NCBI GenBank assembly: GCA_002868925.1
Contig: PKTZ01000093.1
Span: forward strand, 1 to 44,032
Reading direction: 5' to 3'
From: Desulfuromonas sp.
Lineage (GTDB): Bacteria > Desulfobacterota > Desulfuromonadia > Desulfuromonadales > UBA2294
Length of the DNA stretch: 44,032 bases
Made by a program: the position numbers and the translations under genes. This document shows positions 30,616 through 41,595 of the stretch, one piece after another. The notes below the pieces were generated by a model, which saw only the letters and a list, made by a program, of their open reading frames with translations, made no database searches and was not told the origin of the DNA. Position 1 is the first letter of the stretch. Each line of letters begins with the position of its first letter.

Positions 30616-31629
30616 TTATTGCCAGATTCCGGCGAGGGCGGTGCCACAGGCTGCACACCGACCGTTTTGTACATTGTTCTCGGTCAACCGAAAACCGAGC
30701 CGCCCGACCACCGTTTCACCGCAGGAGGGGCAGAGGCTGCTCTCGCCGTCGGCGCCCGGGATATTGCCGGTATAGACAAACTGCAGCCCGGCGTCGATAC
30801 CGATCTGCCGCGCTGTCTCGAGGGCCGAGACCGGGGTCGGCGGTTCGTCGAGCATCTTGTGGGTCGGGTAAAAGGCGGTGACATGCCAGGGAGTGGTCAC
30901 GTCGAGTTCAGCGGCGATAAAATCGGCGATCCCCCGTAGTTGCTCTTCATCGTCGTTGTGATTCGGAATTATAAGGGTCGTCACCTCGATCCAGATACCG
31001 AGCCGCCTGTACTCCTTCAGGGTCGCCAGCACCCCCTGCAGCGAGGCGCCGGTCACGTGACGGTAGAACTCCTCGGTGAACCCTTTCAGATCGACATTGG
31101 CCGCGTCTAGATAGGGTGCGATCGTTTCCAGCGCCTCGGTCGAGGTATAGCCGTTGGTCACGAAAACATTCTTCAGGCCGGCTTCTCTGGCCAGCACCGC
31201 CGTATCGTACGCGTACTCGAAAAAGATGGTCGGTTCGGTGTAGGTGTAGGCGATACTGCGGCAGCCGGCCGCCAACGCCTTTTCGACCACCTGCTGCGGT
31301 GACAAAGGGTCGCCCGGGATCGAGCTCTTGTGGTGCGGCCATTGCGCGATCTGATAATTCTGGCAGTGCAGGCAACGGAAGTTGCAGCCGACGGTAGCAA
31401 TCGAATAACTCAGGCTGCCGGGGAGAAGGTGAAACAGCGGCTTCTTCTCGATCGGGTCGACGTTGCTGGCGATACTCTTACCGTAAACGAGCGTAAAAAG
31501 CGTCCCTTCCCGGTTCTCACGTACGCCGCAGATACCGCGCTTGCCATCCTTGATATGACAATGGAATCGGCAGAGATTGCAGTGGACCGAATCGCCCTCA
31601 CCCTTTTTCCAGAAACGCGCCTCGTGCAT
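30616..31629 (-). CDS. amrS: AmmeMemoRadiSam-type radical SAM enzyme (AmrS-like)
   Basis: HCNLCRFHCHIKDGKRGICGVRENREGTLFTLVYGKSIASNVDPIEKKPLFHLLPGSLSYSIATVGCNFRCLHCQNYQIAQWPH; CxxxCxxC radical SAM motif. Start MHEARFWKKGEGD at 31629. Confidence 0.9.
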   Translation of the reverse strand: MHEARFWKKGEGDSVHCNLCRFHCHIKDGKRGICGVRENREGTLFTLVYGKSIASNVDPIEKKPLFHLLPGSLSYSIATVGCNFRCLHCQNYQIAQWPHHKSSIPGDPLSPQQVVEKALAAGCRSIAYTYTEPTIFFEYAYDTAVLAREAGLKNVFVTNGYTSTEALETIAPYLDAANVDLKGFTEEFYRHVTGASLQGVLATLKEYRRLGIWIEVTTLIIPNHNDDEEQLRGIADFIAAELDVTTPWHVTAFYPTHKMLDEPPTPVSALETARQIGIDAGLQFVYTGNIPGADGESSLCPSCGETVVGRLGFRLTENNVQNGRCAACGTALAGIWQ

Positions 31630-31712
31630 GGCTCTCCTCCCGGTCGGACTAGAGAACAACTATAACAGAAATGAAGGCCGCCGCCAGAGAGCGGATCGGC
31701 AATATCGACGGA

Positions 31713-32810
31713 TCAGAACATGAAGCGGCGCATGCTGACGTTAAGCAGAATTCCGACCCCGATCATCGTCGTCACCATACTGGTCCCGCCGTAGGAGAAG
31801 AGCGGCAGCGGCACCCCGACCACCGGCAGCAGGCCGATGACCATGCCGAGGTTGACCACGATATGCCAGAACAGCATCGCCGACACCCCGAGGGCGAGAT
31901 ACATGCCGAACAGGTCGTTGGCGCGCCGCGCCGTGTAGATCCCCCAGGTCACGAGCAGCAGGTAACAGAGGAGCAGGATAAGGCAGCCGGTAAAACCCCA
32001 CTCCTCGGCGAAGACCGAAAAGGCGAAGTCGGTATGCCGCTCCGGCAAAAAAGAGAGCTGGGACTGGGTCCCCTGCATGAAGCCCTTGCCGAACAGGCCG
32101 CCGCTGCCGACCGCGATCTTCGACTGGATGATGTGATAGCCGGCGCCGAGCGGATCCCGTTCCGGGTCGAGGAAGGTCTTGATCCGCTGCTTCTGGTAAT
32201 CGTGCAGCAGGAACCAGCCCCCGCCCACGGCCGCCAGTCCCATCAGCGACAGCGAGATCAGGGTGCGCCGCTGAATACCGGCAAACAGCGCCATCGAGCT
32301 GGCGATGAAAATAACCAGCATGGCGGTACCGAGATAGGGCTGTTTCATGATCAGCAGCACCGGAACTCCGAGCAGTGCGAACGGCATCCAGAGCTCTTTG
32401 AAGTTATAGCCCTGCACCTGGTCCTTGACGCTGAAATAGCGGGCCATGACGACGATGATCATCAGCTTCATGATCTCGCTCGGCTGCAGGTTGAAAAAAC
32501 CGAGATTGAGCCAGCGGGTCGCCCCCATCGAGGTCTTGCCAACGACCAGCACGGCGACCAATAACAGCACGTTCAGCACGTAAAGCGGGGTCGCGAAGTA
32601 TTCGAGGTTGCGATAATCGAAAAGGCAGACCGACAGGGCAATGACCAGCCCGATCCCGAGCCAGTAGAACTGCTTGAGGTAGACCGGAGTCGCCGCCGCG
32701 CTCCAGGTCGAGGTGGCGCTGTAGAGGTTGAGAATACCGATACCGGTGAGCAGGCAGACCAGCAGCAACAGGACCCAGTCGAAGTTAACAATCAGTCGAC
32801 GATCGAACAT
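31713..32810 (-). CDS. rodA: Rod shape-determining protein RodA (SEDS glycosyltransferase)
   Basis: LYSATSTWS...KTSMGATRWLNLGFFNLQPSEIMKLMIIVVMARYFS...RHTDFAFSVFAEEWGFTG...VNLGMVIGLLPVVGVPLPLFSYGGTSMV. Confidence 0.97.
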   Translation of the reverse strand: MFDRRLIVNFDWVLLLLVCLLTGIGILNLYSATSTWSAAATPVYLKQFYWLGIGLVIALSVCLFDYRNLEYFATPLYVLNVLLLVAVLVVGKTSMGATRWLNLGFFNLQPSEIMKLMIIVVMARYFSVKDQVQGYNFKELWMPFALLGVPVLLIMKQPYLGTAMLVIFIASSMALFAGIQRRTLISLSLMGLAAVGGGWFLLHDYQKQRIKTFLDPERDPLGAGYHIIQSKIAVGSGGLFGKGFMQGTQSQLSFLPERHTDFAFSVFAEEWGFTGCLILLLCYLLLVTWGIYTARRANDLFGMYLALGVSAMLFWHIVVNLGMVIGLLPVVGVPLPLFSYGGTSMVTTMIGVGILLNVSMRRFMF

Positions 32811-34700
32811 CTATTCAATCTCCCCTTCCGGAACCGGCACCTCGTCCTCCGGTGCCGTATCGTCATCTTCGGCAAAGTAGGCCTGCAGGATCGCCTTTGA
32901 AACCGGGGCCGCGGCGGTGCTGCCGTGACTGCCATGCTCGATGACGACGGCGATGGCGATTTCGGGCGCCTCCGCCGGCGCGTAGGAGACGAAAAGACCG
33001 TGATCACGAAAACGGTATTCGATATCCTCGTCCTTGATCTTCTCCTCTTCCTCGTCACTCTTCATCCGGATGACCTGGGCGGTTCCGGTCTTGCCGGCTA
33101 CGGTCACGTCCGGCATGCGGCTTAGCCAACCGGTGCCATGCGGTTCGTTCACCACCGCTACAAGACCTGCTTTAAGGGCATCGAAATCTTTCTGTTCGAT
33201 TTCTGCGACCTTGAGTACCTCCGGCTCGGTTAAACTGAGTACGTTGCCGTCGAAATCCTCGACCCGCTCGACGACGTAGGGCCGCAGTACCTTACCGTTA
33301 TTGGCGATCGCCGCCGTCATCACCGCTAACTGCATCGGCGTTACCAGGTCGTATCCCTGGCCGATCGCCGCGATCACCGTCTCGCCGTTGTACCAGCGAT
33401 CGTTGAACCGCCTTTTTTTCCAGGCGCTGTCCGGAATCAGGCCGCTGCGCTCCCTGGCCGGGCGGAAATCGCTGACCGAACCGAGGCCGAGCTGCCGGGC
33501 CGTCTCGGCGATTTTGTCGATGCCGATCTTGAGCGAGACATCATAAAAGAAAACATCGCAACTTTCTCGGATCGCCTTTTTGAGGTTGGTTTCGCCATGC
33601 CCTTTTTTCTTCCAGCAACGGAACTCGCGCGGCCCGACTTCGATGCGGCCGCTGCAATCGACCGTGTAGTCGGGACCGACCAGCCCGCTTTCCAGAACGG
33701 CCAACGCCGTAACCAGCTTGAAGGTCGAGCCGGGCGGATACTGGCCACGCAACGCCTTGTTCTGCAACGGGTGGCGACTGTTCTGCAGCAGTTCGAGCCA
33801 TTCTTCCGGGTAGATGCCACGGGCGAACAGGGCCGGGTCGAAGGAGGGCTTGCTCACCAGCGCCAGTACCGCCCCACTCCGGACATCGAGGGCAACGGCG
33901 GCTCCCGCCTGATCACCGATCGCCTCCTCTGCCGCCAGTTGAAGCTCCTTGCGCAGGGTCAGAAACACCTTCTTGCCGGGGGTCGGCTCCAGGGTCTTGA
34001 GGGTGCGCAGTTCCTTCCCCTTGACATCGACCTCGAGCAGACGTTCCCCTTCCAGTCCGCGCAGGTAATCCTCGAGAAAACGCTCGAGGCCGTTCTGACC
34101 GATAAAGTCACCGCCGCGGTAGTTATTGTAATCGCCGCTGGCGAGTTCCTCCTCGGTAATCTCACCGAGGTAACCGAACAGGTGCGAAGCCATCTCGCCG
34201 TACGGATAAGCCCGGATCGGGGTAACCAGGGTCAGTACCCCCGGCAGGTCGACCGCGTTCTCCTGGACCCGCTCGACGTTGTCCCAACCGACATCGACCG
34301 CCAGCGGGACCGGACGATAGCGGGGCAGCCGCTTCCCGGCCATCCACCGTTCTTCCAATTGCTCCTTGTCGACGTCGAGGTAGCCGGCCAGACTGGAGAG
34401 CAGCCGATCGCTGTCCTCCACCTCCTGGCGCAATGCGGCGATGGTAAACCCGGGACGGTTGTCGACCAGCAAGGTACCGTCGTGATCGTAGACCGGGCCC
34501 CTTTCGGCCGCGACCGGCAGGTAACGGATCCGGTTCTTCTCCGAAAGCTGGCGATACTGATCGACGCTGATGATCTGCAGGTACCACAGGCGGAGCAGCA
34601 GGATGGCAAAAACCACAACCGCTGCGAGCGAAAAAAGAACGAATCGATTTTTCAGCCTGGGGAGATCGACCCAGCGGGTTCTAACTTTCATAGTTCTCAT
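32811..34700 (-). CDS. mrdA: Penicillin-binding protein 2
   Basis: PVAAERGPVYDHDGTLLVDNRPGFTIA...LRGQYPPGSTFKLVTALAVLESG...VIAAIGQGYDLVTPMQLAVMTAAIANNGK...GKTGTAQV. Start overlaps the mreD stop. Confidence 0.97.
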   Translation of the reverse strand: MRTMKVRTRWVDLPRLKNRFVLFSLAAVVVFAILLLRLWYLQIISVDQYRQLSEKNRIRYLPVAAERGPVYDHDGTLLVDNRPGFTIAALRQEVEDSDRLLSSLAGYLDVDKEQLEERWMAGKRLPRYRPVPLAVDVGWDNVERVQENAVDLPGVLTLVTPIRAYPYGEMASHLFGYLGEITEEELASGDYNNYRGGDFIGQNGLERFLEDYLRGLEGERLLEVDVKGKELRTLKTLEPTPGKKVFLTLRKELQLAAEEAIGDQAGAAVALDVRSGAVLALVSKPSFDPALFARGIYPEEWLELLQNSRHPLQNKALRGQYPPGSTFKLVTALAVLESGLVGPDYTVDCSGRIEVGPREFRCWKKKGHGETNLKKAIRESCDVFFYDVSLKIGIDKIAETARQLGLGSVSDFRPARERSGLIPDSAWKKRRFNDRWYNGETVIAAIGQGYDLVTPMQLAVMTAAIANNGKVLRPYVVERVEDFDGNVLSLTEPEVLKVAEIEQKDFDALKAGLVAVVNEPHGTGWLSRMPDVTVAGKTGTAQVIRMKSDEEEEKIKDEDIEYRFRDHGLFVSYAPAEAPEIAIAVVIEHGSHGSTAAAPVSKAILQAYFAEDDDTAPEDEVPVPEGEIE

Positions 34701-35208
34701 TCAGGCGGCTCAGGCCGGGGATGACCAGGCGGGGCAAGCGTCGCTGCAGGCGGGTCAGCATAAACATGATGATGTAAGCGACCAGAACGTTGAGCAAAAC
34801 CTGGGGCAGGATCCAGCGGGCGATAACCAGCCAGACATCGCCGGCCTTGGCCAGCCCGCCGAGCAGGATCAGCATCGCCGTCTCGAGCAGGGTCCCGCAG
34901 AAGACCATGAACAGCAACAGAAACGGGTTCTCCGAGTTGAAGAAGCTGACCGTGCCCCGGACCACGAAAAAGATGACGAGGAAGGCCATGCCGTACATCC
35001 CCATGAACGTCCCGGCATAGACATCGAGAAGGATCCCGAGGAAATAGGCGGCGATCCCGCCTCGGCCGTACTGCTCGTTAACCCCGAGATAGACGACCAG
35101 GATCAGCAACAGGTCGGGCTTGAGATGAACCGGGAAAAACCGCGGGAAGATTGCCGTCTGAACCATCAGACAGATAAGGCCGACCAGGAAGTAGAAAAAC
35201 CAGCGCAT
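34681..35208 (-). CDS. mreD: Rod shape-determining protein MreD
   Basis: 175 aa multi-TM protein between mreC and mrdA; synteny plus hydrophobic profile. Confidence 0.9.
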   Translation of the reverse strand: MRWFFYFLVGLICLMVQTAIFPRFFPVHLKPDLLLILVVYLGVNEQYGRGGIAAYFLGILLDVYAGTFMGMYGMAFLVIFFVVRGTVSFFNSENPFLLLFMVFCGTLLETAMLILLGGLAKAGDVWLVIARWILPQVLLNVLVAYIIMFMLTRLQRRLPRLVIPGLSRLNENYES

Positions 35209-36026
35209 CAGGGGCCCTCCCTGAGCAGTACCAGGACCTCTTCCAGGCGTGAAAAATCGACGCTCGGCTCAACCGAGACCGACTGGAAGAGCCCGTATTC
35301 TTTTTTCACCACCTGGCGGACCGACCCGATAACCAGCCCCTTCGGGAAAACACCGCCGGTGCCGGAGGTGACGATCCGGTCGCCGACCTTGATCTCGGCC
35401 AGGCGCAGCGCAAAATCGAGGGTCAGCTCGGCCCCCTGTCCCCGGCAGACACCGCGGGTGCGGCTGCTCTGGACCAGGGAAGCGACTGCCGACGAGGCAT
35501 CGGTGACCAGCAAGACCGTCGACTGGTGGGGGGCGACCCGCACCGTCCGGCCGACCACCCCTTCGGCGACGACGACCGGCATCCCCTCTTCGAGCCCGTC
35601 TTCCGACCCCTTGTCGATGATCACGGTCCGAAACCAGCTCGAGGCATCCTCGCTGATCACCTGCGCCGGCAGGGTCGGCAGCTGCACCTCCTCCTTGAAG
35701 TCAAGCAGCTTGCGCAGCCGTTCGTTCTCAAGGCGGGTTTCGTCAACCTCGGCGAGCTCGTTCTGCAACCAGCGGTTCTGCTTGAGCAGCCGCTCGTTCT
35801 CCTCCTCGGTTTCGATCAACCAGAGATAATGGTTCCAGGTATCGGCCGCGCCCTTGCAGGCGACATCGATGAGCTTATGTAATGGGGAGGTCAGGCCCAG
35901 AACCGATCGCTCGAAAAAAGTCGAGCCGCCCCCGCGCCGCAGGTTTGCCGAATAGAGCAGCAAGGCGGCCAGGATCAGGGCAAAAACGAGAATCGGCCGG
36001 CGAAAGCGCCGGAGGAGTTCCAGCAT
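35208..36026 (-). CDS. mreC: Rod shape-determining protein MreC
   Basis: Single N-terminal TM, ENERLRKLLDFKEE, ...VISEDASSWFRTVIIDKGSEDGLEEGMPVVVAEGVVGRTVRV...VLLVTDASSAV. Confidence 0.96.
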   Translation of the reverse strand: MLELLRRFRRPILVFALILAALLLYSANLRRGGGSTFFERSVLGLTSPLHKLIDVACKGAADTWNHYLWLIETEEENERLLKQNRWLQNELAEVDETRLENERLRKLLDFKEEVQLPTLPAQVISEDASSWFRTVIIDKGSEDGLEEGMPVVVAEGVVGRTVRVAPHQSTVLLVTDASSAVASLVQSSRTRGVCRGQGAELTLDFALRLAEIKVGDRIVTSGTGGVFPKGLVIGSVRQVVKKEYGLFQSVSVEPSVDFSRLEEVLVLLREGP

Positions 36027-36128
36027 CGGAATAACTCCAGGTCAATATGAAAGCAAAAGAGAGGGCCAAAGCCGGCCCTCCCTGCATGAGAAAAACAATC
36101 TCCAGGAAACGGAGATATAAACCGGCAA

Positions 36129-37187
<1,059 letters not shown>

Positions 37188-37363
37188 TCAAATCGGAATC
37201 GGGCTTGTCCTGCTCCCGTAAAATGCTGTTCACACTACCAAAATCGCTCCTCGTTTGCAAGATAGAAAAAGCAAAAAGTTATTGCATTTAACCCCCTTAT
37301 TGTCTAACATGCGGCCCTGTTTCTCAGGTACAAAAAACGACCCTTTCAAGGAGATTTTCAGGG

Positions 37364-39304
37364 ATGCTCGATCTGATCAGAAAAAAACAGCAATCGACTA
37401 TAATCAAATTCGTATTCTGGGCGATCATCGCCACCTTCGTCGGGACGATTTTCCTCGTCTGGGGCAAAGGGAGTGACCGCGCCTCGAACGGCGGCACCCT
37501 CGCCGCCACCGTGAATGACCGGCAGATCGCGATCACGGACTACCAGCGGGCTTACCGCAACCTCTACCAGTTCTACCAGAACCTCTACAAGGAGAAGTTC
37601 AACGCCGAGATGGAGAAACAGCTCGGCATTGCCCGGACCGCAATCGACCAGCTCGTCCGCCAGGTCCTGCTCGAAGAAGAAGGGGACCGGCTCGGCATCG
37701 AGGTCTCCCGCCAGGAGCTGGTCGACTCGATTTCGCAGATCCCGCAATTCCAGAGAGACGGCGTCTTCGACCGGCAGACCTACCTGCAGGTGCTCGAATA
37801 TCAGCGCCTGACCCCCGACGAGTTTGAAGCGGCCCAGCAGAGCACCCTATTCGCCGAAAAAGTCGAAGAACAGATCATGTCGTCGGTCACCGTCACCGAC
37901 GCCGACATCGAAGACGAGTTCCGCAAGGAGAACGAGAAGGTCAACCTCAGCTTCGTCCGCCTCGCCCCGGCCCTGTTCGAAAGCAAGGTCGAAGTTGCCG
38001 ATGAGGCGTTGGAGACCTATTTCCAGGACAACCAGGAAGAGTTCCGGGTGCCGACCAAAATCGCCATCCGCTACCTGCAGTTCGAGCCGGGCCGCTACGA
38101 GGACGACGTTGTCCTCGAACAGAACGACATCGAGAAATACTACCAGCGCCACCTCGACAAGTTCGAGATCGAGGAACAGGTCAGCGCCGCCCATGTTCTG
38201 GTCAAGCTCGACCAGGACGCCGACGACAAGACCAAGGAAGAGAAGCGTAAGCTCGCTGAAACCATTCTCGAGAAAGCCAAGACTGGCGAAGACTTCGCCA
38301 AGCTGGCCCGTACCTATTCCGACGACACCGGTAGCGCCGCCAAGGGTGGTTCCCTCGGCTACTTCACCCGCGGCACCATGGTCCCGTCCTTCGAAAAAGC
38401 CGCCTTCGCCCTGAAACCGGGACAGATCAGCGACATTGTCGAGAGCCCATTCGGCCTGCATATCATCAAGGCCGACGGCTACATCGAGCCTTCCGTCAAA
38501 CCGATCGACGAGGTGATCGACACCATCAAGGCTGACCTGCGCAAAGAGATGGCGGTGACCGTCGCCTTCGAAAAAGCGATGGACGCCTATAACATCAACC
38601 GCAAAACAGGCGACCTCGACAAGGCCGCTGCGGACAACGACCTCGGCGTCAAGGAGAGCGGCCTGTTCGACCGCGTCACCCCGATCGACGGCATCAGCGA
38701 GTCCTCGGAAATCACCGCCGCCGCCTTCGCGCTTGACATGAACGAGCTGGCCCGCCCGATCCGCCTTAAATCTGGCATCTACCTGGTCGGTCTCAAGGAG
38801 CGCAAAGAGAGCCATATCCCGGAATTCGCCGACGTCAAAAAAGAGGTCGAGGCAGCCTACCGCAAACAGCAGGCCGTCGGCCTGGCCAAAGCGGCTGCCG
38901 ACGAGATCCTGGCCGGGCTCAAGGAGGGCAAAAAACTCTCGGCGCTGTCCAAGAAGAGCGGCGCCAAGGTCGAGGAGACCGGGCTGTTCGCCGAATCGTA
39001 TGGTGCTTTCGTCCCCCGCCTCGGCAATGCCGAAGAGCTGGCCACCCAGGCGTTCGACCTGACCGAAGAGAACCCGGTCGCACCGAGAGTTTACGAGCTC
39101 GGTGGACGTTTCGTCGTCGCCTCCCTGAAGAAGCTCGAGCCGGCCGACATGAGCAAGCTCGACGATGAGAAACGGGCGGAGCTGCGGGAAAAGGTCAACA
39201 ACAGCAAGCGTCGCGAAGTGCTCGAAAACCGCATTGCCGAGCTCAAAGCCGCCGCCGAAATCGTTTACACTCCATACATGCAGTCGATGCTCGAAAGAGG
39301 TTGA
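37364..39304 (+). CDS. PpiD/SurA-like periplasmic peptidyl-prolyl cis-trans isomerase
   Basis: N-terminal TM anchor; SurA_N-like region; parvulin core [103 protein letters not shown]. Confidence 0.93.
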   Translation: MLDLIRKKQQSTIIKFVFWAIIATFVGTIFLVWGKGSDRASNGGTLAATVNDRQIAITDYQRAYRNLYQFYQNLYKEKFNAEMEKQLGIARTAIDQLVRQVLLEEEGDRLGIEVSRQELVDSISQIPQFQRDGVFDRQTYLQVLEYQRLTPDEFEAAQQSTLFAEKVEEQIMSSVTVTDADIEDEFRKENEKVNLSFVRLAPALFESKVEVADEALETYFQDNQEEFRVPTKIAIRYLQFEPGRYEDDVVLEQNDIEKYYQRHLDKFEIEEQVSAAHVLVKLDQDADDKTKEEKRKLAETILEKAKTGEDFAKLARTYSDDTGSAAKGGSLGYFTRGTMVPSFEKAAFALKPGQISDIVESPFGLHIIKADGYIEPSVKPIDEVIDTIKADLRKEMAVTVAFEKAMDAYNINRKTGDLDKAAADNDLGVKESGLFDRVTPIDGISESSEITAAAFALDMNELARPIRLKSGIYLVGLKERKESHIPEFADVKKEVEAAYRKQQAVGLAKAAADEILAGLKEGKKLSALSKKSGAKVEETGLFAESYGAFVPRLGNAEELATQAFDLTEENPVAPRVYELGGRFVVASLKKLEPADMSKLDDEKRAELREKVNNSKRREVLENRIAELKAAAEIVYTPYMQSMLERG

Positions 39305-39306
39305 TC

Positions 39307-40203
39307 ATGGCAAACGTTATTAAAGAGAGTAACCTCCCCGACCTCAACCTGGTCAACCGCGGCAAAGTCCGCGAGATATACGATCTCGGCGAACACCTGT
39401 TGATGGTCACTTCCGACCGGATCTCCGCCTTCGACGTCATCATGGACCAGGGTATCCCGCACAAGGGTCAGGTGCTCAACACTTTCTCCAAATTCTGGTT
39501 CGAGAAAATGTTGGACATTATCCCGAACCACATCGTTTCGACCGACGTCGACGACTTCCCGGCCGAGACCCACAAATACCGCGAGCAGCTCGAGGGGCGC
39601 AGCATGCTGGTCAAGAAGGCCGAACCGCTGCCGGTCGAGTGCATTGTCCGCGGCTACATCTCCGGCTCCGGCTGGAAGGAATACAAGAAGATGGGCACCA
39701 TCTGCGGCATCCCGCTGCCGGCCGGACTCAAGGAGAGCGAAATCCTGCCGGAGACGATCTTCACCCCGTCGACCAAGGCCGAACTCGGTGACCACGACGA
39801 GAACATCTCGTTCGAGGAGACGGTCAAGCTGATCGGCCAGGAAATGGCCGAAAAGGTACGCGACATCTCGATTGCCATCTACGAGCGGGCCCGCAAATTC
39901 GCCGACGAAAAAGGGATCATAATCGCCGACACCAAGTTCGAGTTCGGTCTGATGGACGGCGAACTGATCTGGATCGACGAGGCGCTCTCGCCCGACTCCT
40001 CCCGCTTCTGGCCGAAAGACCAGTACCAGCCGGGCGGACCGCAGATGAGCTTCGACAAGCAGTTTTTGCGTGATTACCTCGAAACCCTCGACTGGGGCAA
40101 GGTCGCACCGCCACCACCGCTGCCGGACGAGATCGTGCAGAAGACCTCGGAGAAATACCGCGAGGCACTGCTCCGCCTGACCGGCATAAAAATCGAAGAT
40201 TAA
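39307..40203 (+). CDS. purC: Phosphoribosylaminoimidazole-succinocarboxamide synthase
   Basis: [43 protein letters not shown]...[23 protein letters not shown]...[29 protein letters not shown]. Confidence 0.97.
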   Translation: MANVIKESNLPDLNLVNRGKVREIYDLGEHLLMVTSDRISAFDVIMDQGIPHKGQVLNTFSKFWFEKMLDIIPNHIVSTDVDDFPAETHKYREQLEGRSMLVKKAEPLPVECIVRGYISGSGWKEYKKMGTICGIPLPAGLKESEILPETIFTPSTKAELGDHDENISFEETVKLIGQEMAEKVRDISIAIYERARKFADEKGIIIADTKFEFGLMDGELIWIDEALSPDSSRFWPKDQYQPGGPQMSFDKQFLRDYLETLDWGKVAPPPPLPDEIVQKTSEKYREALLRLTGIKIED

Positions 40204-40209
40204 CCAAAA

Positions 40210-40229
40210 AAGGCCGAGCAATCGGCCTT
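40210..40229. terminator. Rho-independent terminator after purC (bidirectional-looking)
   Basis: aaggccga-gcaa-tcggcctt followed by ttttt; A-run on the other side. Confidence 0.8.
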
Positions 40230-40249
40230 TTTTTATCTATGCTTGTACT

Positions 40250-40927
40250 ATGAAGAGACCTACGAATCCGTCCTCTTTTATCATCCTGCTGGTTCTTGCC
40301 GGCCTGCTCATTTCCGGCTGCGCCGAAAAGCTGCCGCCGGCCGACCCGGATCTTGCCCAGCAGATGCAGCGTGAAGGGCTCAGCCTGCTCAACCGCGGCG
40401 ACTTCACCGGGGCCTCCGCGAAACTATCCGGGGCCATCCAGTACGACCCGCAAAACAGCCGGGCCTATCTCACCTACACCGAGGTGCTCGAATCGATCCG
40501 GCTGTTCGACGGCGCGATCGACGTTTTCAAAAATGCAGTCGATCGCCTGCCGGCGGGCGACCCGTCGCTGCCATTAATCCACTATCGATACGGACTGCTT
40601 CTCGCCCGCAACGGCACGGATATCAAAAAAGCGAAACAGAGCCTCACCCATGTCACCGACCCGGCACAGAAGCTCGACCTGCAGGGGGTTATCGAGATTT
40701 ACGACGCCAGACCGGGAGCGGCCCTGGCTCTGTTCGGCAACGCCCTCGCCGAAACCAAAAATCGCGACCAACAGGCCCGAATCCACTACCACACCGCCCT
40801 GGCCTACCACAAACTGGGCGATACCGCCAAAAGCAACGAAGCGCTCTTTCACGCCGTCAACAACGCCAGCAGCCTGGCCCTGAAAAATCATATCCGGGTC
40901 TTCTTCGATACCCGGCAGCCCCCCTGA
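40250..40927 (+). CDS. TPR-repeat lipoprotein
   Basis: Signal peptide with lipobox LLISGCAEK; TPR-like helices LLNRGDFTGASAKLSGAIQYDPQNSRAYLTYTEVLES. Confidence 0.8.
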   Translation: MKRPTNPSSFIILLVLAGLLISGCAEKLPPADPDLAQQMQREGLSLLNRGDFTGASAKLSGAIQYDPQNSRAYLTYTEVLESIRLFDGAIDVFKNAVDRLPAGDPSLPLIHYRYGLLLARNGTDIKKAKQSLTHVTDPAQKLDLQGVIEIYDARPGAALALFGNALAETKNRDQQARIHYHTALAYHKLGDTAKSNEALFHAVNNASSLALKNHIRVFFDTRQPP

Positions 40928-40969
40928 TCCGCCCAACGGCCAGTTTCGTCAACAAGAGCTTAAATAATG

Positions 40970-40998
40970 TTGACACCGGGAAACGACTTTGCTATAAA
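40970..40998 (+). promoter_or_regulatory. Consensus sigma70 promoter of tRNA-Ala
   Basis: TTGACA (40970-40975), 17-bp spacer, TATAAA (40993-40998), 15 nt before the tRNA. Confidence 0.85.
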
Positions 40999-41013
40999 TC
41001 TTTCTCGCTTCAC

Positions 41014-41089
<76 letters not shown>

Positions 41090-41097
41090 ATAAAAAC

Positions 41098-41134
41098 AAG
41101 GACTTATGGCTTTGTGCTGTAAGTCCTTTTTTAT
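41098..41134 (+). terminator. Terminator of tRNA-Ala
   Basis: aaggactta...taagtcctt stem followed by tttta. Confidence 0.8.
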
Positions 41135-41276
41135 TGCTCCTTCCCAAGGTGTCCAGATATGTGTCTAGTTACTTTTAAATCGAATATTTGTCAGCATAAT
41201 TAATCATTGATTGAATCAGCCAAAATTGAAGTGACTCAAACCTCTAATGGCTTCCTATAAGGGCTACGCTGTCTTC

Positions 41277-41390
41277 CAATAAATCACGACGGCCAAGGAG
41301 CATTTCGCTTTCTTAAATTGCAGGGGTTGTAAGAATTGGTAAATCTGAGGGTATTTCAGCTTCAGAATAGAAATAGCAGGATTTATAAGA
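41277..41390. repeat. Composite repeat copy R1
   Basis: ataaatcacgacggccaaggagcatttcgctttcttaaattgcaggggttgtaagaattggtaaat...aaatagcaggatttataaga; homologous to R2 in the same orientation. Confidence 0.65.
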
Positions 41391-41449
41391 CGGTCATTAA
41401 TTTGACTGTGCTTTTGTTTTATCCCATTAAATGAATAGTTCTTTAACTT

Positions 41450-41530
41450 TGCTATAATTACAAAACCAAACCAATTGCGGCTAAGGGCCACTCTTTGGGA
41501 TTCTATCCCTCCCTGGCCGCACTTTTTTAT
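41450..41530 (+). ncRNA. Candidate small structured RNA or degenerate tRNA remnant with extended -10 promoter
   Basis: TGC-TATAAT (41450-41458) followed by tgcggcta...gggattctatccc...tggccgca then ctttttta; outer and inner stems pair, T-run follows. Confidence 0.35.
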
Positions 41531-41595
41531 TTGTTACCTAAAAAACAGGGACCTTCAAATTAAAGGCCCCTGTTTTTTAATATAGATCTTTGTTG

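Noticed and set aside
29800-30939. 379-aa plus-strand ORF opposite mscS/amrS
   Set aside because: Spans two real minus-strand genes and their intergenic gap; low-complexity HD/RQ-rich shadow translation.
41264-41491. 75-aa minus-strand ORF
   Set aside because: Covers repeat R1 and the tRNA-like hairpin; no RBS-supported or recognisable protein signal.
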